Origin: Microbacterium hydrothermale
GTDB taxonomy: Bacteria; Actinomycetota; Actinomycetes; Actinomycetales; Microbacteriaceae
Assembly (NCBI RefSeq): GCF_004854025.1
Contig: NZ_STGM01000007.1
Span: forward strand, 62,001-126,000
Direction: 5' to 3'
Length of the DNA: 64,000 bases
In this document: in pieces, positions 55,205-63,805 of the stretch
How the letters are laid out: each line of letters opens with the position of its first letter
Numbering within the stretch: position 1 is the stretch's first letter
Program-made: the position numbers and the translations under genes
The notes under the pieces: model-generated
What the model was told of the DNA's origin: nothing
The model's database searches: none
Seen by the model: only the letters and a program-made list of their open reading frames with translations

Positions 55205-55501
55205 TCACGCGTCGAGGACGACGAGCTCGACGACGACCGTCGCGCCCGGATCGATGCCCTCCGCGTCGCGGACCGCGCGCTTGAGAGGGAGGACGTACAC
55301 CCCACCGGCCTGGGGGAAGATCGAGGTGCGGAAGGCCGTCGCCCCGATGACGGCGTCGACGCGGACTCCGCCGAAGCCGCGGCGGAAGGTCTGGGTCTCA
55401 CGGATGTCGTCGCTGAGCACGGGCGGCAGGGCGACGAAGTACCAGTCGCTGTCGCTGCGGGCCTCCCACCGGAACACGACGCCCTCGAACTGCACGATCA
55501 C
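55205..55501 (-). CDS. DUF1905 domain protein
   Basis: 98 residues, GTG start with a GGGAGG site seven bases ahead. Begins VIVQFEGVVFRWEARSDSDW, and RTSIFPQAGGVYVLPLKRAV matches the DUF1905 beta-barrel core. Function unknown. Ten bases before the prepilin peptidase gene, so likely cotranscribed. Confidence 0.88.
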   Translation of the reverse strand: MIVQFEGVVFRWEARSDSDWYFVALPPVLSDDIRETQTFRRGFGGVRVDAVIGATAFRTSIFPQAGGVYVLPLKRAVRDAEGIDPGATVVVELVVLDA

Positions 55502-55636
55502 GCGGATCCTCCCCTTCTCGCCGAACCGTCACGCTACTCCCGAGCGCGCGAGCGGCGCGGCATCCGTCCCCGGGGAGGAGCCGTGCACCGCGGGGGTGTT
55601 CCCCCCGACGCCGCGTCGGCCGAGGCGCGCCCGCCG

Positions 55637-56032
55637 TCACCGCGGCGCGGTGCGTTCCACTCGCCGCCGGGTCCACACCGCGTGATCGATCCCCATCGCG
55701 CTCGCCACGGCGAGCACGTACACGACGAGATCGCGCGGGTCGAAGCCCGAGCCGAGCACGAGGGCGGCGAACGGCATCCGTTCTGCGAGGGCGAGCGGGA
55801 TCCCGGTGAGCTGCAGCAGCTCCACGCCGATGCACCACAGCGCGGCGCCGGCGGCCGGCACCGGCCGCGGCGCGCGCGGGAACAGCAGCACGAGTCCGCT
55901 GTACGCCGCGACGGCGTACAGCGCGTCGCCGCCCACGTCGGACGCCACCGACGACGGCAGCAGGCGGTGCACGGCGAGCCCCGCGGCGATCACCGCGGCG
56001 AGGGCGACGAGGGCCGCGATCCGCCGCGTCAT
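55637..56032 (-). CDS. DUF2809 small membrane protein
   Basis: 131 residues. ATG 56032 overlaps the mug stop as ATGA. Four to five hydrophobic segments with the DUF2809 pattern GDALYAVAAYSGLVLLFP, WCIGVELLQLTGIP and ALVLGSGFDPRDLVVYVLAV. Function unknown. Translationally coupled to the DNA glycosylase gene. Confidence 0.85.
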   Translation of the reverse strand: MTRRIAALVALAAVIAAGLAVHRLLPSSVASDVGGDALYAVAAYSGLVLLFPRAPRPVPAAGAALWCIGVELLQLTGIPLALAERMPFAALVLGSGFDPRDLVVYVLAVASAMGIDHAVWTRRRVERTAPR

Positions 56033-56595
56033 CCGATCAGCCCGGCGGCGCGCGCGGGGGCCGCGTACGCGGCGGCGAGGGTCGCGACCGTGTCGTGCGC
56101 GTTCAGGCCGCTCGGGTTCGGCAGGACCCACGTCTCGCACCCCGCGATCTCCTCGCCCTGCCTCCCCGCGACGGCTTTCGGCCGATCGAACCCCTGACGA
56201 TAGGCGGTCAGGCCCACCACGGCGACCACGCGCGGGTTCCACGCGGCGACGCGGAGCGCGAGGGCCGAAGCGCCGGCGCGCAGCTCGTCGCGGGACAGCT
56301 CGTCGGCACGGGCCGTGGCGCGTGCGACGAGATTGCTCACCCCGATGCCCGCGTCGAACACCAGGCGCCGATCGGCCTCCCCGAGCGGCGCCGAGTAGGC
56401 CGGGGCGTGCGGCAGGATCCCCGCCCCCACGAGAGCCGGCCAGAAGCGGTTGCCCGGTCGAGCGAACGGGGTCCCCGTCGCCGCGGTCCACAGCCCGGGG
56501 TTGATGCCGACGAACAACAGGCGCACCCCGGGTTCCACGAGGTCGGGCACCGTGGCATCCCGGAAGGACTCGAGTTCGGCGCGCGTGAAACCCAT
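56029..56595 (-). CDS. mug: Mismatch-specific uracil/thymine-DNA glycosylase Mug
   Basis: 188 residues. Mug/TDG signatures: LLFVGINPGLWTAATGTPF (catalytic Asn in GINPG) and LPNPSGLNAHDTV. It removes uracil or thymine mispaired with G, starting base excision repair; useful in a high-GC genome where cytosine deamination is frequent. ATG 56595. Confidence 0.93.
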   Translation of the reverse strand: MGFTRAELESFRDATVPDLVEPGVRLLFVGINPGLWTAATGTPFARPGNRFWPALVGAGILPHAPAYSAPLGEADRRLVFDAGIGVSNLVARATARADELSRDELRAGASALALRVAAWNPRVVAVVGLTAYRQGFDRPKAVAGRQGEEIAGCETWVLPNPSGLNAHDTVATLAAAYAAPARAAGLIG

Positions 56596-56651
56596 GAGAC
56601 CACTATGACCACTTCCCGGGGCGGCACCGGGATTCTGCCAGGATCGGAGGA

Positions 56652-57452
56652 ATGGATGCCGTGCCCGCCCTCACCGAGGTCCCTCCCGCGCAGTTCGTCA
56701 TCGTCGGCGACAACGTGCGCCTCGCCACCTACTCGTGGGGCGACCCCGAGGCCGATCCGGTGCTGTGCGTGCACGGCTTCGGATCGAGCACGCGCGACAA
56801 CTGGGTCAACACCGGGTGGGTGCGCGACCTGCTGCGCGCCGGCTTCCGCGTGATCGCGGTCGACCAGCGCGGACACGGGGCGAGCGAGAAGCCCCACGAC
56901 GCCGCGTCGTACACGATGCCGACCCTCGTGTCCGACCTCGTCGCCGTGCTCGACACCTACCTCGTCGACCAGGTGCGCTACCTCGGCTACTCGCTCGGCG
57001 GACGCGTGGGCTGGCAGCTCGCCGTCGACGCGCCCGAGCACGTCGAGCGCGCCGTGCTCGGCGGCATCCCCGACGGTCGCCCCCTCGCGCGGTTGAAGGT
57101 CGAGCAGGCGCGGGCGTTCCTCGATCACGGCGAGCCGGTTCAGGATGCCACCACCCAGCGCTACGTCTCGCTCGCCGAGCGCGTCCCGGGCAACGACCTG
57201 CGCGCCCTCGTCGCGATCGCCGAGGGGATGCGGCTCGGCGAGACCGATCCCGACCCCGAGACTCCCCCGCAGCAGCCCGTGCTGATCGCGACCGGGACCG
57301 AGGACCCGATCCACGACCAGTCGGCGCACCTGGCGGGGCTGCTCCCGCGCGGGGAGTTCGCCGACATCCCCGGCCGCCACCACGTGAACGCCCCCGGGGC
57401 GCGCGCGTTCCGCGAGGCCGGGCTGGAATTCCTCGGCCGCGGTCGCGGCTGA
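56652..57452 (+). CDS. Alpha/beta hydrolase
   Basis: 266 residues. Full catalytic triad visible: nucleophile elbow GYSLGG, acid in GTEDPI, and His in GRHHVNAP; oxyanion HGFGSSTRD. Esterase or related hydrolase; substrate cannot be told. Single gene, divergent from mug, 56 bases apart. Confidence 0.9.
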   Translation: MDAVPALTEVPPAQFVIVGDNVRLATYSWGDPEADPVLCVHGFGSSTRDNWVNTGWVRDLLRAGFRVIAVDQRGHGASEKPHDAASYTMPTLVSDLVAVLDTYLVDQVRYLGYSLGGRVGWQLAVDAPEHVERAVLGGIPDGRPLARLKVEQARAFLDHGEPVQDATTQRYVSLAERVPGNDLRALVAIAEGMRLGETDPDPETPPQQPVLIATGTEDPIHDQSAHLAGLLPRGEFADIPGRHHVNAPGARAFREAGLEFLGRGRG

Positions 57453-57636
57453 CGCGCACATCCGCGCTCCCCGGCGCATCTTCCCCGCCGAGTGCCCGGG
57501 GCGCCCGGGCGGTTTCGCGCTCCCGCGCACTTACCCGCGCTCCGGGTGTCTTGGACACTCGACGCCGCGCGCGCGGGCGCTCGCGGGCGCCGAGACGCGC
57601 GCGTGGGTGCACGCGGGGACCGGGCTGGGCACGCGG

Positions 57637-57695
57637 GCGCACGCGAGTGCCGGACGGGCGCGCGAGCGCACGCGACTGCCCGGACGGGCGCGCGA
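57637..57695. repeat. Two tandem ~29-bp repeats
   Basis: Units 57637-57665 and 57666-57695 (GCGCACGCGAGTGC then CGGACGGGCGCGCGA), nearly identical, inside a 270-base GC-rich, alternating G/C gap with further degenerate copies around. No gene is seen in the gap. Confidence 0.7.
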
Positions 57696-57726
57696 GCGGG
57701 CGAGCCCGGGAGTGCGCGCCGGGACC

Positions 57727-59760
57727 TCAGCCGCAGGCGTAGACCGTGGAGGGGGCGCTGGTGTCGATCGCGCAGTTCTGCCCGACCCACTCCCGGATCT
57801 GCGCCGACGTGGTCGAGGTCGAGCTCGACGTACCCGACGCCCCGAACCCGCCGCCGCCGCGCTCCTGACCCTCGATGACGTAGCGCACGTCTCCTGCCTT
57901 CACGAGCGCGATGAACGCGTCGAGGGTGGGCACGGCATCCGTTCCGTTGAATCCGCCGATGGGCAGGAACGATCCTCCGTCGCTCGCGACGATGAGGGAT
58001 GCCGCGGACTGCGCCCCGAAGGTCGCGGCGAGGTAGGTCGATCCCGCGGCGTTCTGTTCGAGCCAGGCGAGCAGGGCGGTGTCGGCGGTCGAGGCTCCGG
58101 CACCGAAGCCCGCACCGGTCCCTCCGCCGCGGCTCGCTCCGCCGTCGCCGGCCGCGCGCCCGGCCCCGTCGCGCGCCGACGACCCGCCGGGCCTCGAGCC
58201 CGACCCGAAGCCGCCCTGCGCGCTACCGCCCTGCGCCGACCCGCCCGGCGCGCTGCCGCCCGCCGCCGCACCGCCGCCCGGGAACGCGCCCGAGCCCGCG
58301 GCCCCGCGGCCCGCTCCCGGCATCCCTCCCCCGCCGAAACCGCCGCCCGACATCTCCGAGACGCCTCCCGCGACGGGGTTGATCGAATTGGGGTGCGCGA
58401 CGGTCACCGCCGACCACACGGCCGGGGTCAACAGCAGCCCGACCAGGACGAACGCCGTGGTCACCAACCCCGAACCCCGGCGGAGCAGAAGCAGTGCGAT
58501 CGCCACGGCGGCCGCCACGGCCTGCACGATCGCGACCGGCACGCTGTAACCGCCCGAGGCGAGCCCGATGCCGAGCGCGGTCGCCCCCGCCACGCCCACG
58601 ATCGCCACCTGCGGCCAGGCGCGGCCCGCGCGGTGGGCGGCGGCCAGCGCCGTCGCCACGACGAGACCGAGGGGGACGGCCAGCGCCGCGGTGTAGAACT
58701 GGTGCATCCCGGCCACGGCCGAGAACATCGCGGCGAACGTCGCGGTCCACACCGTCAGCAGCACCGTCGCGGGGCGGGGGAACCGCAGGATCCACAGCAC
58801 CGCGATCCCCACGATCGCGGCGGGGATGAGCCACGCCACCTGCCCGGCGAGCTGGGCGTTGAACAACCGCAGCACGCCCGGGTCGCCCGAGAACGGCGGT
58901 GTGAACGACTCGTACGCGCTGCTGTCGCTCGTGGCGCTGAAGCGGCCCAGGCCGTTGTAGCCGAAGACCATCTCCCACGGGTCGTTCGACAGCGTGCTGC
59001 CGATGTACGGGCGACTGCCGGCGGGGATCAGCGAGACGATCACGACCCACCACAGCGACGTCGCGAGGCTCACGACCCCTGCTACGACGAGGTGCCCGAG
59101 CCGCCGGGCCCACGACTGCCGGGTGACGAGGTACGCCGCCGCGAGCGCGGGCCAGACCGCCCACGCCTCGAGCATGTAGAACTGGAACGACAGCCCCACC
59201 AGGGCTCCGGCGCCCACCAGCCAACCGAGGCTGCGCTGCTGGACCGCCCTCACCGCGGCGTAGGCGGTGAGCGAGAGACCGAGCACGAAGAAGGTCTCGG
59301 GCTGATTCGAGCGGGCGACCGCGACGAGGATCGGGGTCACCGCGACGATCGCCCCGGCGAACAGTCCCGCGCGCACGCCCGCGAGTCGTCTCGCGGTCAC
59401 GGCCGTGATGAGCGCGGCCCCGACCGCGGCGAGGGCGTTCGGCAGGATCACCGCCCAGGCCGAGTATCCGAAGGCGCGGACGAACAGCGCCGGGATCCAG
59501 AACGACCCCGGGATCTTGTCGAGGGTCACGGTGCCGGCGGGGTCCACGGCGCCGAAGAAGAAGTTCGACCACGACCTGCTCATCGACAGCGCGATCGAGG
59601 CGTAGTACTCGCTCGGCGCGCCCGCCCACACCTGCCACCCCGTCAGGACCAACGCCGACAGGCCGATCGCGAGGAGGCCGAGGGCCCACGCGCCGGGACG
59701 TCGACGCGCGGTCCGAGAGGAGACGGCGGAGGTCGAGGCGGGCATCAGTACGGCAGTCAC
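57727..59760 (-). CDS. GT39-type membrane glycosyltransferase
   Basis: 677 residues, GTG 59760 or ATG 59745. About eleven to thirteen membrane segments; the first external loop carries APSEYYASIALSMSRSW and LDKIPGSFWIPALFVR, the ArnT/PMT-like (GT39) active loop. A Gly/Ala/Ser-rich stretch (about 470-560, with GGGGFGGGG-like runs) then leads to an external C-terminal domain (TALLAWLEQNAAGSTYLAA; SLIVASDGGSFLPIGGFNG). It probably transfers a sugar from a polyprenyl phosphate donor to wall or protein acceptors outside the membrane. Confidence 0.88.
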   Translation of the reverse strand: MTAVLMPASTSAVSSRTARRRPGAWALGLLAIGLSALVLTGWQVWAGAPSEYYASIALSMSRSWSNFFFGAVDPAGTVTLDKIPGSFWIPALFVRAFGYSAWAVILPNALAAVGAALITAVTARRLAGVRAGLFAGAIVAVTPILVAVARSNQPETFFVLGLSLTAYAAVRAVQQRSLGWLVGAGALVGLSFQFYMLEAWAVWPALAAAYLVTRQSWARRLGHLVVAGVVSLATSLWWVVIVSLIPAGSRPYIGSTLSNDPWEMVFGYNGLGRFSATSDSSAYESFTPPFSGDPGVLRLFNAQLAGQVAWLIPAAIVGIAVLWILRFPRPATVLLTVWTATFAAMFSAVAGMHQFYTAALAVPLGLVVATALAAAHRAGRAWPQVAIVGVAGATALGIGLASGGYSVPVAIVQAVAAAVAIALLLLRRGSGLVTTAFVLVGLLLTPAVWSAVTVAHPNSINPVAGGVSEMSGGGFGGGGMPGAGRGAAGSGAFPGGGAAAGGSAPGGSAQGGSAQGGFGSGSRPGGSSARDGAGRAAGDGGASRGGGTGAGFGAGASTADTALLAWLEQNAAGSTYLAATFGAQSAASLIVASDGGSFLPIGGFNGTDAVPTLDAFIALVKAGDVRYVIEGQERGGGGFGASGTSSSTSTTSAQIREWVGQNCAIDTSAPSTVYACG

Positions 59761-59860
59761 CCGCGCAGCGTACGCAGCGCTCCCCTCGACGAACCCTCAC
59801 GCCGCTTATGCGTGAGCGATGGAATTCGCGCCCCGGCGGGCGTCGGGAGACGTCGGGGGC

Positions 59861-61582
59861 TCAGGATGCCGAGACGGACAGACGCGGGGTCGTCGGGGCG
59901 CGCGTGGCCGCGGCCTGCAGACCCACCCGCACGTTCTGCCCGGGGGCGAGGGAGGCCGCCCACTCGGTTCCCCTGCACGTCACGGTGGACCCGCTCAGCG
60001 TGCAGGACATCCCCCACGCGTTCGTGACCGCCGTGGTGCCCGGGGCCTCGAACGACACGGACCACGCCTTCACGGCCGCGCCGGCCGTCAGCGAGAGCTC
60101 GGCCACGTAGCCCTCTCCCCAGGCGTTCTGCGGCACCCAGGTCGCCGAGAGGCTCGCGGGCGTCGAGGGCTTCGGCGAGGTCGACGCGGTGGGCTTGGGC
60201 GAGAGCGACGGGCTCGCGCTCGGTTTGGGCGAGATCGTGGGCTTCGGCGAGGCGGACGGGCTCGCGGTCGGCTTCGGCGACGTGCTGGGCTTCGGAGACG
60301 TCGAGGGGCTCGCGCTCGGCTTCGGCGACGTGCTCGGCTTCGGCGACGTGCTCGGCTTCGGCGAGGCCGAGGGGCTGGCGGTCGGCTTCGGCGTGGGCAC
60401 CGCGACCGGGGCGAGGATCGGTCGCAGCGCCGCGAGCTTGGCCTTCTGCAGCGTCCGCCAGTCGTCGGTGACGAGTCCGCCGGTGTCGCCGCTGTTCGGG
60501 TTGAACGACCAGTAGGCGTAACTGATCTTCGTCTTCGCCAGGTAGGCGACGAGCGTCGTCATCCAGGCCTTGTCGCTGTCGGTCTCGAGCTTCGTCCCGA
60601 ACTCGCCCAGGAGCACCGGGGCGATGTTCTTGCGCACGAGGTATCCCCAGTTGGCATCCCAGACCGACTCGAGGTTCGCGGGGTAGTTCGGCGCGGAGAA
60701 CCACGGCTGCTGGTGCACCGTCGCCGGGTAGTCGTGCGGGGAGTAGACCACGCGGTTCTTCACCTTCAGGACGACGGGTGCCGCGCCGACATCGCGCAGA
60801 CCGCCGCCCCACCACGTGCTCGAACCGTCGTTCTGACGCTCGACGCCCTCGACGATGATCAGCAGCTTCGGATTGACCGACAGCACCGCGTCACCGGCCC
60901 GCGTCGCGGCAGCGCGCCAGTCGCGCGCCGGGTCGCCGCAGTTCCAGCAGGCGGGCCCGTGGGGCTCGTTGTGCAGGTCGACGCCGATGACGGCGGGTTC
61001 GTTCTTGTAGCGCTGGGCGAGCATCTTCCAGTCGTCGATCCAGCGCTTCTCGCTGTAGGCGCCCGTGTACCAGAGCTCGCTCTGCGCGGCGGAGTCGGGG
61101 CGGTGACGATCGAGGATCACCGTCAGGCCGTAGCCCTTCGCGCGGGCGATCACGGTGTCCATCAGCCGGAGCGGGCTGAGACCGACGAGATCGGCGTTGA
61201 CGGAGGTGTTGATCGAGTTCGTCGAGGACGCGGCCAGGCACTCGTTCGAGAAGGGCAGACGGATGGTCGTGAAGCCCATGCCGGCGATGGACCGCAGCCC
61301 CTCGTCGAGCGAGATCGACCAGAGTCCGTGCGGGGCGCAGTTGGAGGTCTCCATGCCGAACCAGGCGACGGCCTTGATCGTGTACGGCGTGCCCGCCGAG
61401 GTGACGATGCTCGATCCGCGGGTGGAGAGCCAGCCGGGCAGGGCGGTGGCGGCGGTCGCGTTCGGCGCGGCGACGGCTCCGGTGACGGCCCCGGTCACGG
61501 CGAGCGCGGCGACGGCGGCCGCGGCGGTCAGACGCCGGACGGTGCGGCGCGCAGACGACCACCGTTCGAGCCACCCCGACAT
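59861..61582 (-). CDS. Secreted GH5 glycoside hydrolase with carbohydrate-binding module
   Basis: 573 residues with ATG 61582, chosen because GGAGG lies five bases ahead. Signal peptide (LTAAAAVAALAVTGAVTGAV), GH5 catalytic domain about 45-370 with acid/base Glu in DLHNEPHG (near 205) and nucleophile Glu in LLGEFGTK (near 326). A long Ser-Pro-Lys-Pro linker (about 385-470) joins a C-terminal CBM2-like domain (WGEGYVAELSLTAGAAVKAW). Likely an extracellular cellulase or other beta-glucanase. Confidence 0.9.
   Translation of the reverse strand: MSGWLERWSSARRTVRRLTAAAAVAALAVTGAVTGAVAAPNATAATALPGWLSTRGSSIVTSAGTPYTIKAVAWFGMETSNCAPHGLWSISLDEGLRSIAGMGFTTIRLPFSNECLAASSTNSINTSVNADLVGLSPLRLMDTVIARAKGYGLTVILDRHRPDSAAQSELWYTGAYSEKRWIDDWKMLAQRYKNEPAVIGVDLHNEPHGPACWNCGDPARDWRAAATRAGDAVLSVNPKLLIIVEGVERQNDGSSTWWGGGLRDVGAAPVVLKVKNRVVYSPHDYPATVHQQPWFSAPNYPANLESVWDANWGYLVRKNIAPVLLGEFGTKLETDSDKAWMTTLVAYLAKTKISYAYWSFNPNSGDTGGLVTDDWRTLQKAKLAALRPILAPVAVPTPKPTASPSASPKPSTSPKPSTSPKPSASPSTSPKPSTSPKPTASPSASPKPTISPKPSASPSLSPKPTASTSPKPSTPASLSATWVPQNAWGEGYVAELSLTAGAAVKAWSVSFEAPGTTAVTNAWGMSCTLSGSTVTCRGTEWAASLAPGQNVRVGLQAAATRAPTTPRLSVSAS
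60160..60400 (-). repeat. Coding repeats of the Ser-Pro-Lys-Pro linker
   Basis: Degenerate tandem units encoding SPKPS/SPKPT in the linker of the GH5 gene; on the plus strand the phrase GGCTTCGGCGA recurs. Such linkers tolerate length change. Confidence 0.75.
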
Positions 61583-61587
61583 CCGCA

Positions 61588-61592
61588 CCTCC
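61588..61592 (-). promoter_or_regulatory. Ribosome site deciding GH5 gene start
   Basis: GGAGG on the minus strand five bases before ATG 61582; the upstream ATG 61600 has no such site. Confidence 0.65.
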
Positions 61593-61682
61593 GCGGTCAT
61601 CGTAGCGGCGCGCGGGACCCGCGCGTGCGCGTTCCGCGCGCCGAAGAGGCGCGGCATCCCCCGTGACGACGGTTTCCGCGCT

Positions 61683-61750
61683 GTTACGCCTCCGTAAATG
61701 TCGAGATCAACATTGATATAGCCGTATATGCGCTGATACCGTCGCCCATC
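61683..61750. promoter_or_regulatory. AT-rich divergent promoter region, possible Lrp site
   Basis: The least GC-rich stretch nearby. It holds the inverted repeat TTACG-CCTC-CGTAA (61684-61697) and TTGATATAGCCGTATATG (from 61713). It lies between the GH5 gene and the Lrp gene. Autoregulation by Lrp binding here is likely by family habit, not proved. Confidence 0.45.
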
Positions 61751-62221
61751 ATGAGTCCCCCGGCCGAACGCAGTCCCGCCCTCGATCGCGTCTCCAAGGC
61801 GATCGTCGAGCAGCTGCAAGAGGACGGCCGTCGTTCTTATGCCGAGATCGGCAAAGCCGTCGGTCTCAGCGAGACCGCGACGCGCCAGCGGGTGCAGAAG
61901 CTTCAGGATGCCGGCATCCTGCAGATCGTCGCGGTCACCGATCCGCTGCAGTTGGGCTTCGCCCGGCAGGCGATGATCGGCGTCCGCGTCTCCGGCGACA
62001 CCCGCGTCGTCGCCGCGCAGATGACCGAACTGCCGGGCGTGATCTACGTGGTCTCGACGGCGGGCTCGTTCGACCTGCTCGTGGAGGTCGTCTGCGAGAG
62101 CGACGACGACCTCATCGACCTGCTCAACGACCGCATCCGGTCTCTTCCCGACGTCGTCTCGACCGAGACGTTCGTCTATCTCAAGCTCCACCGTCAGCTC
62201 TACAACTGGGGAACGCGATGA
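61751..62221 (+). CDS. Lrp/AsnC family transcriptional regulator
   Basis: 156 residues. N-terminal helix-turn-helix (DGRRSYAEIGKAVGLSETAT) and C-terminal RAM/ligand domain (VIYVVSTAGSFDLLVEVVCE). It overlaps the aminotransferase by ATGA, so it probably regulates this amino acid or amine utilisation cluster. Confidence 0.93.
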   Translation: MSPPAERSPALDRVSKAIVEQLQEDGRRSYAEIGKAVGLSETATRQRVQKLQDAGILQIVAVTDPLQLGFARQAMIGVRVSGDTRVVAAQMTELPGVIYVVSTAGSFDLLVEVVCESDDDLIDLLNDRIRSLPDVVSTETFVYLKLHRQLYNWGTR

Positions 62222-63612
62222 CCCTCATCGAAACGAATCAGCACGCCGACCTGCAGACCAAAGCCCGCGATCACCTCTGGATGCACTTCTCCCGCCAGTC
62301 GACGATGACCGAGGGCCCCGGAGTGCCCATCATCGTCAAGGGCGAGGGCCACCACATCTTCGACGCGACCGGCAAACGCTACATCGACGGGCTCGCGGGA
62401 CTGTTCGTCGTCAACGCCGGCCACGGTCGACGCCGCATCGCCCAGGCGGCGGCCAAGCAGGCCGAGGAGCTGGCGTTCTTCCCGCTGTGGTCGTACGCCC
62501 ACCCCGCGGCGATCGAGCTGGCCGACCGGCTGGCGCACCTCGCCCCCGGCGACCTCAACCACGTCTTCTTCTCCACCGGCGGCGGCGAAGCCGTCGAGAC
62601 GGCGTTCAAGCTCGCCAAGCAGTACTGGAAGACGCAGGGCAAGCCCACCAAGCACAAGGTCATCTCACGGGCGATCGCCTACCACGGCACCACGCAGGGC
62701 GCCCTCGCCATCACCGGCCTGCCGGTGATGAAGCACATGTTCGAACCCGTCACCCCCGGCGGCTTCCGCGTGCCGAACACCAACTACTACCGGGCCGAGG
62801 AGAGCGGCTTCGGGGGCGGCACCCCCGAGGAGTTCGGGCTGTGGGCCGCCGACCGGATCGAGCAGATGATCCAGTTCGAGGGTCCCGAGACGGTGGCCGC
62901 GGTGTTCCTCGAGCCCGTGCAGAACGCGGGCGGCTGCTTCCCCGCCCCCGCCGGGTACTTCCAGCGCGTGCGGGAGATCTGCGACAAGTACGACGTGCTC
63001 CTCGTCTCCGACGAGGTGATCTGCGCGTTCGGTCGCCTGGGCTACTACTTCGGCGCCGAGGCGTACGACTACCAGCCCGACATGATCACCTTCGCCAAGG
63101 CCGTCACCAGCGGCTACTCGCCGCTGGGCGGAACGATCGTCAGCGACCGGGTGTACGAACCGTTCGCGCACGGCGATGCGTCGTTCCCGCACGGCTACAC
63201 CTTCGGCGGGCACCCCGTGTCATCCGCTGTCGCGATGGAGAACCTCGACGTGTTCGAAGAGGAGGGGCTGCTGCAGAACGTCCGCACCCACTCCCCCGTC
63301 TTCCGCTCGACGCTGGAGAAGCTGCTCGACCTCCCGATCGTCGGCGACGTGCGCGGTGACGGCTATTTCTTCGGGATCGAGCTCGTCAAGGACAAGGTCA
63401 CGAAGGAGACCTTCGACGACGACGAGTCGGAGCGCCTGCTGCGCGGATTCCTCTCGAAGGCGCTCTTCGACGCCGGTCTCTACTGCCGCGCCGACGACCG
63501 CGGCGACCCCGTCATCCAGCTCGCGCCGCCCCTGACCATCGGACCGTCCGAGTTCACGGAGATCGAGCAGATCCTGCGCGCGACGCTCACCGAGGCCTGG
63601 ACGCGCCTGTGA
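62218..63612 (+). CDS. Class III PLP-dependent aminotransferase
   Basis: 464 residues. PLP Lys near 294 in ITFAKAVTSGYSPLGG, plus FFSTGGGEAVETAFKLA and VLLVSDEVICAFGRLG. Members transfer amino groups from omega-amino acids or polyamines (for example putrescine, GABA, beta-alanine) to pyruvate. Its setting between an Lrp regulator and an APC permease fits amine or amino acid catabolism; substrate not certain. Confidence 0.92.
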   Translation: MTLIETNQHADLQTKARDHLWMHFSRQSTMTEGPGVPIIVKGEGHHIFDATGKRYIDGLAGLFVVNAGHGRRRIAQAAAKQAEELAFFPLWSYAHPAAIELADRLAHLAPGDLNHVFFSTGGGEAVETAFKLAKQYWKTQGKPTKHKVISRAIAYHGTTQGALAITGLPVMKHMFEPVTPGGFRVPNTNYYRAEESGFGGGTPEEFGLWAADRIEQMIQFEGPETVAAVFLEPVQNAGGCFPAPAGYFQRVREICDKYDVLLVSDEVICAFGRLGYYFGAEAYDYQPDMITFAKAVTSGYSPLGGTIVSDRVYEPFAHGDASFPHGYTFGGHPVSSAVAMENLDVFEEEGLLQNVRTHSPVFRSTLEKLLDLPIVGDVRGDGYFFGIELVKDKVTKETFDDDESERLLRGFLSKALFDAGLYCRADDRGDPVIQLAPPLTIGPSEFTEIEQILRATLTEAWTRL

Positions 63613-63617
63613 CGCAC

Positions 63618-63648
63618 GGGATGCCGACCCCACGACGGTCGGCATCCC
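63618..63648 (+). terminator. Hairpin after the aminotransferase gene, made of inverted GGATGCC
   Basis: 12-bp perfect stem GGGATGCCGACC/GGTCGGCATCCC (63618-63629 with 63637-63648), five bases past the stop, then C/T-rich sequence. Its arms carry the heptamer that is over-represented across the window. Confidence 0.75.
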
Positions 63649-63795
63649 TCCCCCCTCTCTTCGGCCGACCCGTCGAAGCCCACCCTCCGGCACCACCCCG
63701 CCGACCGTTCCGCTCCCACCCCGAGCGGTGCTCCGCACGCTGTACCCCGACATCAGCCCCACGGACGCGACACCCGATCGCGCACCGCACCCTCT

Positions 63796-63803
63796 AGGAG
63801 GAG
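63796..63803 (+). promoter_or_regulatory. Strong ribosome site before permease, without ATG/GTG/TTG
   Basis: AGGAGGAG, followed after CC by ACG AAC GAC. The next in-frame standard starts are GTG 63728 upstream and ATG within the first membrane segment. Confidence 0.7.
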
Positions 63804-63805
63804 CC

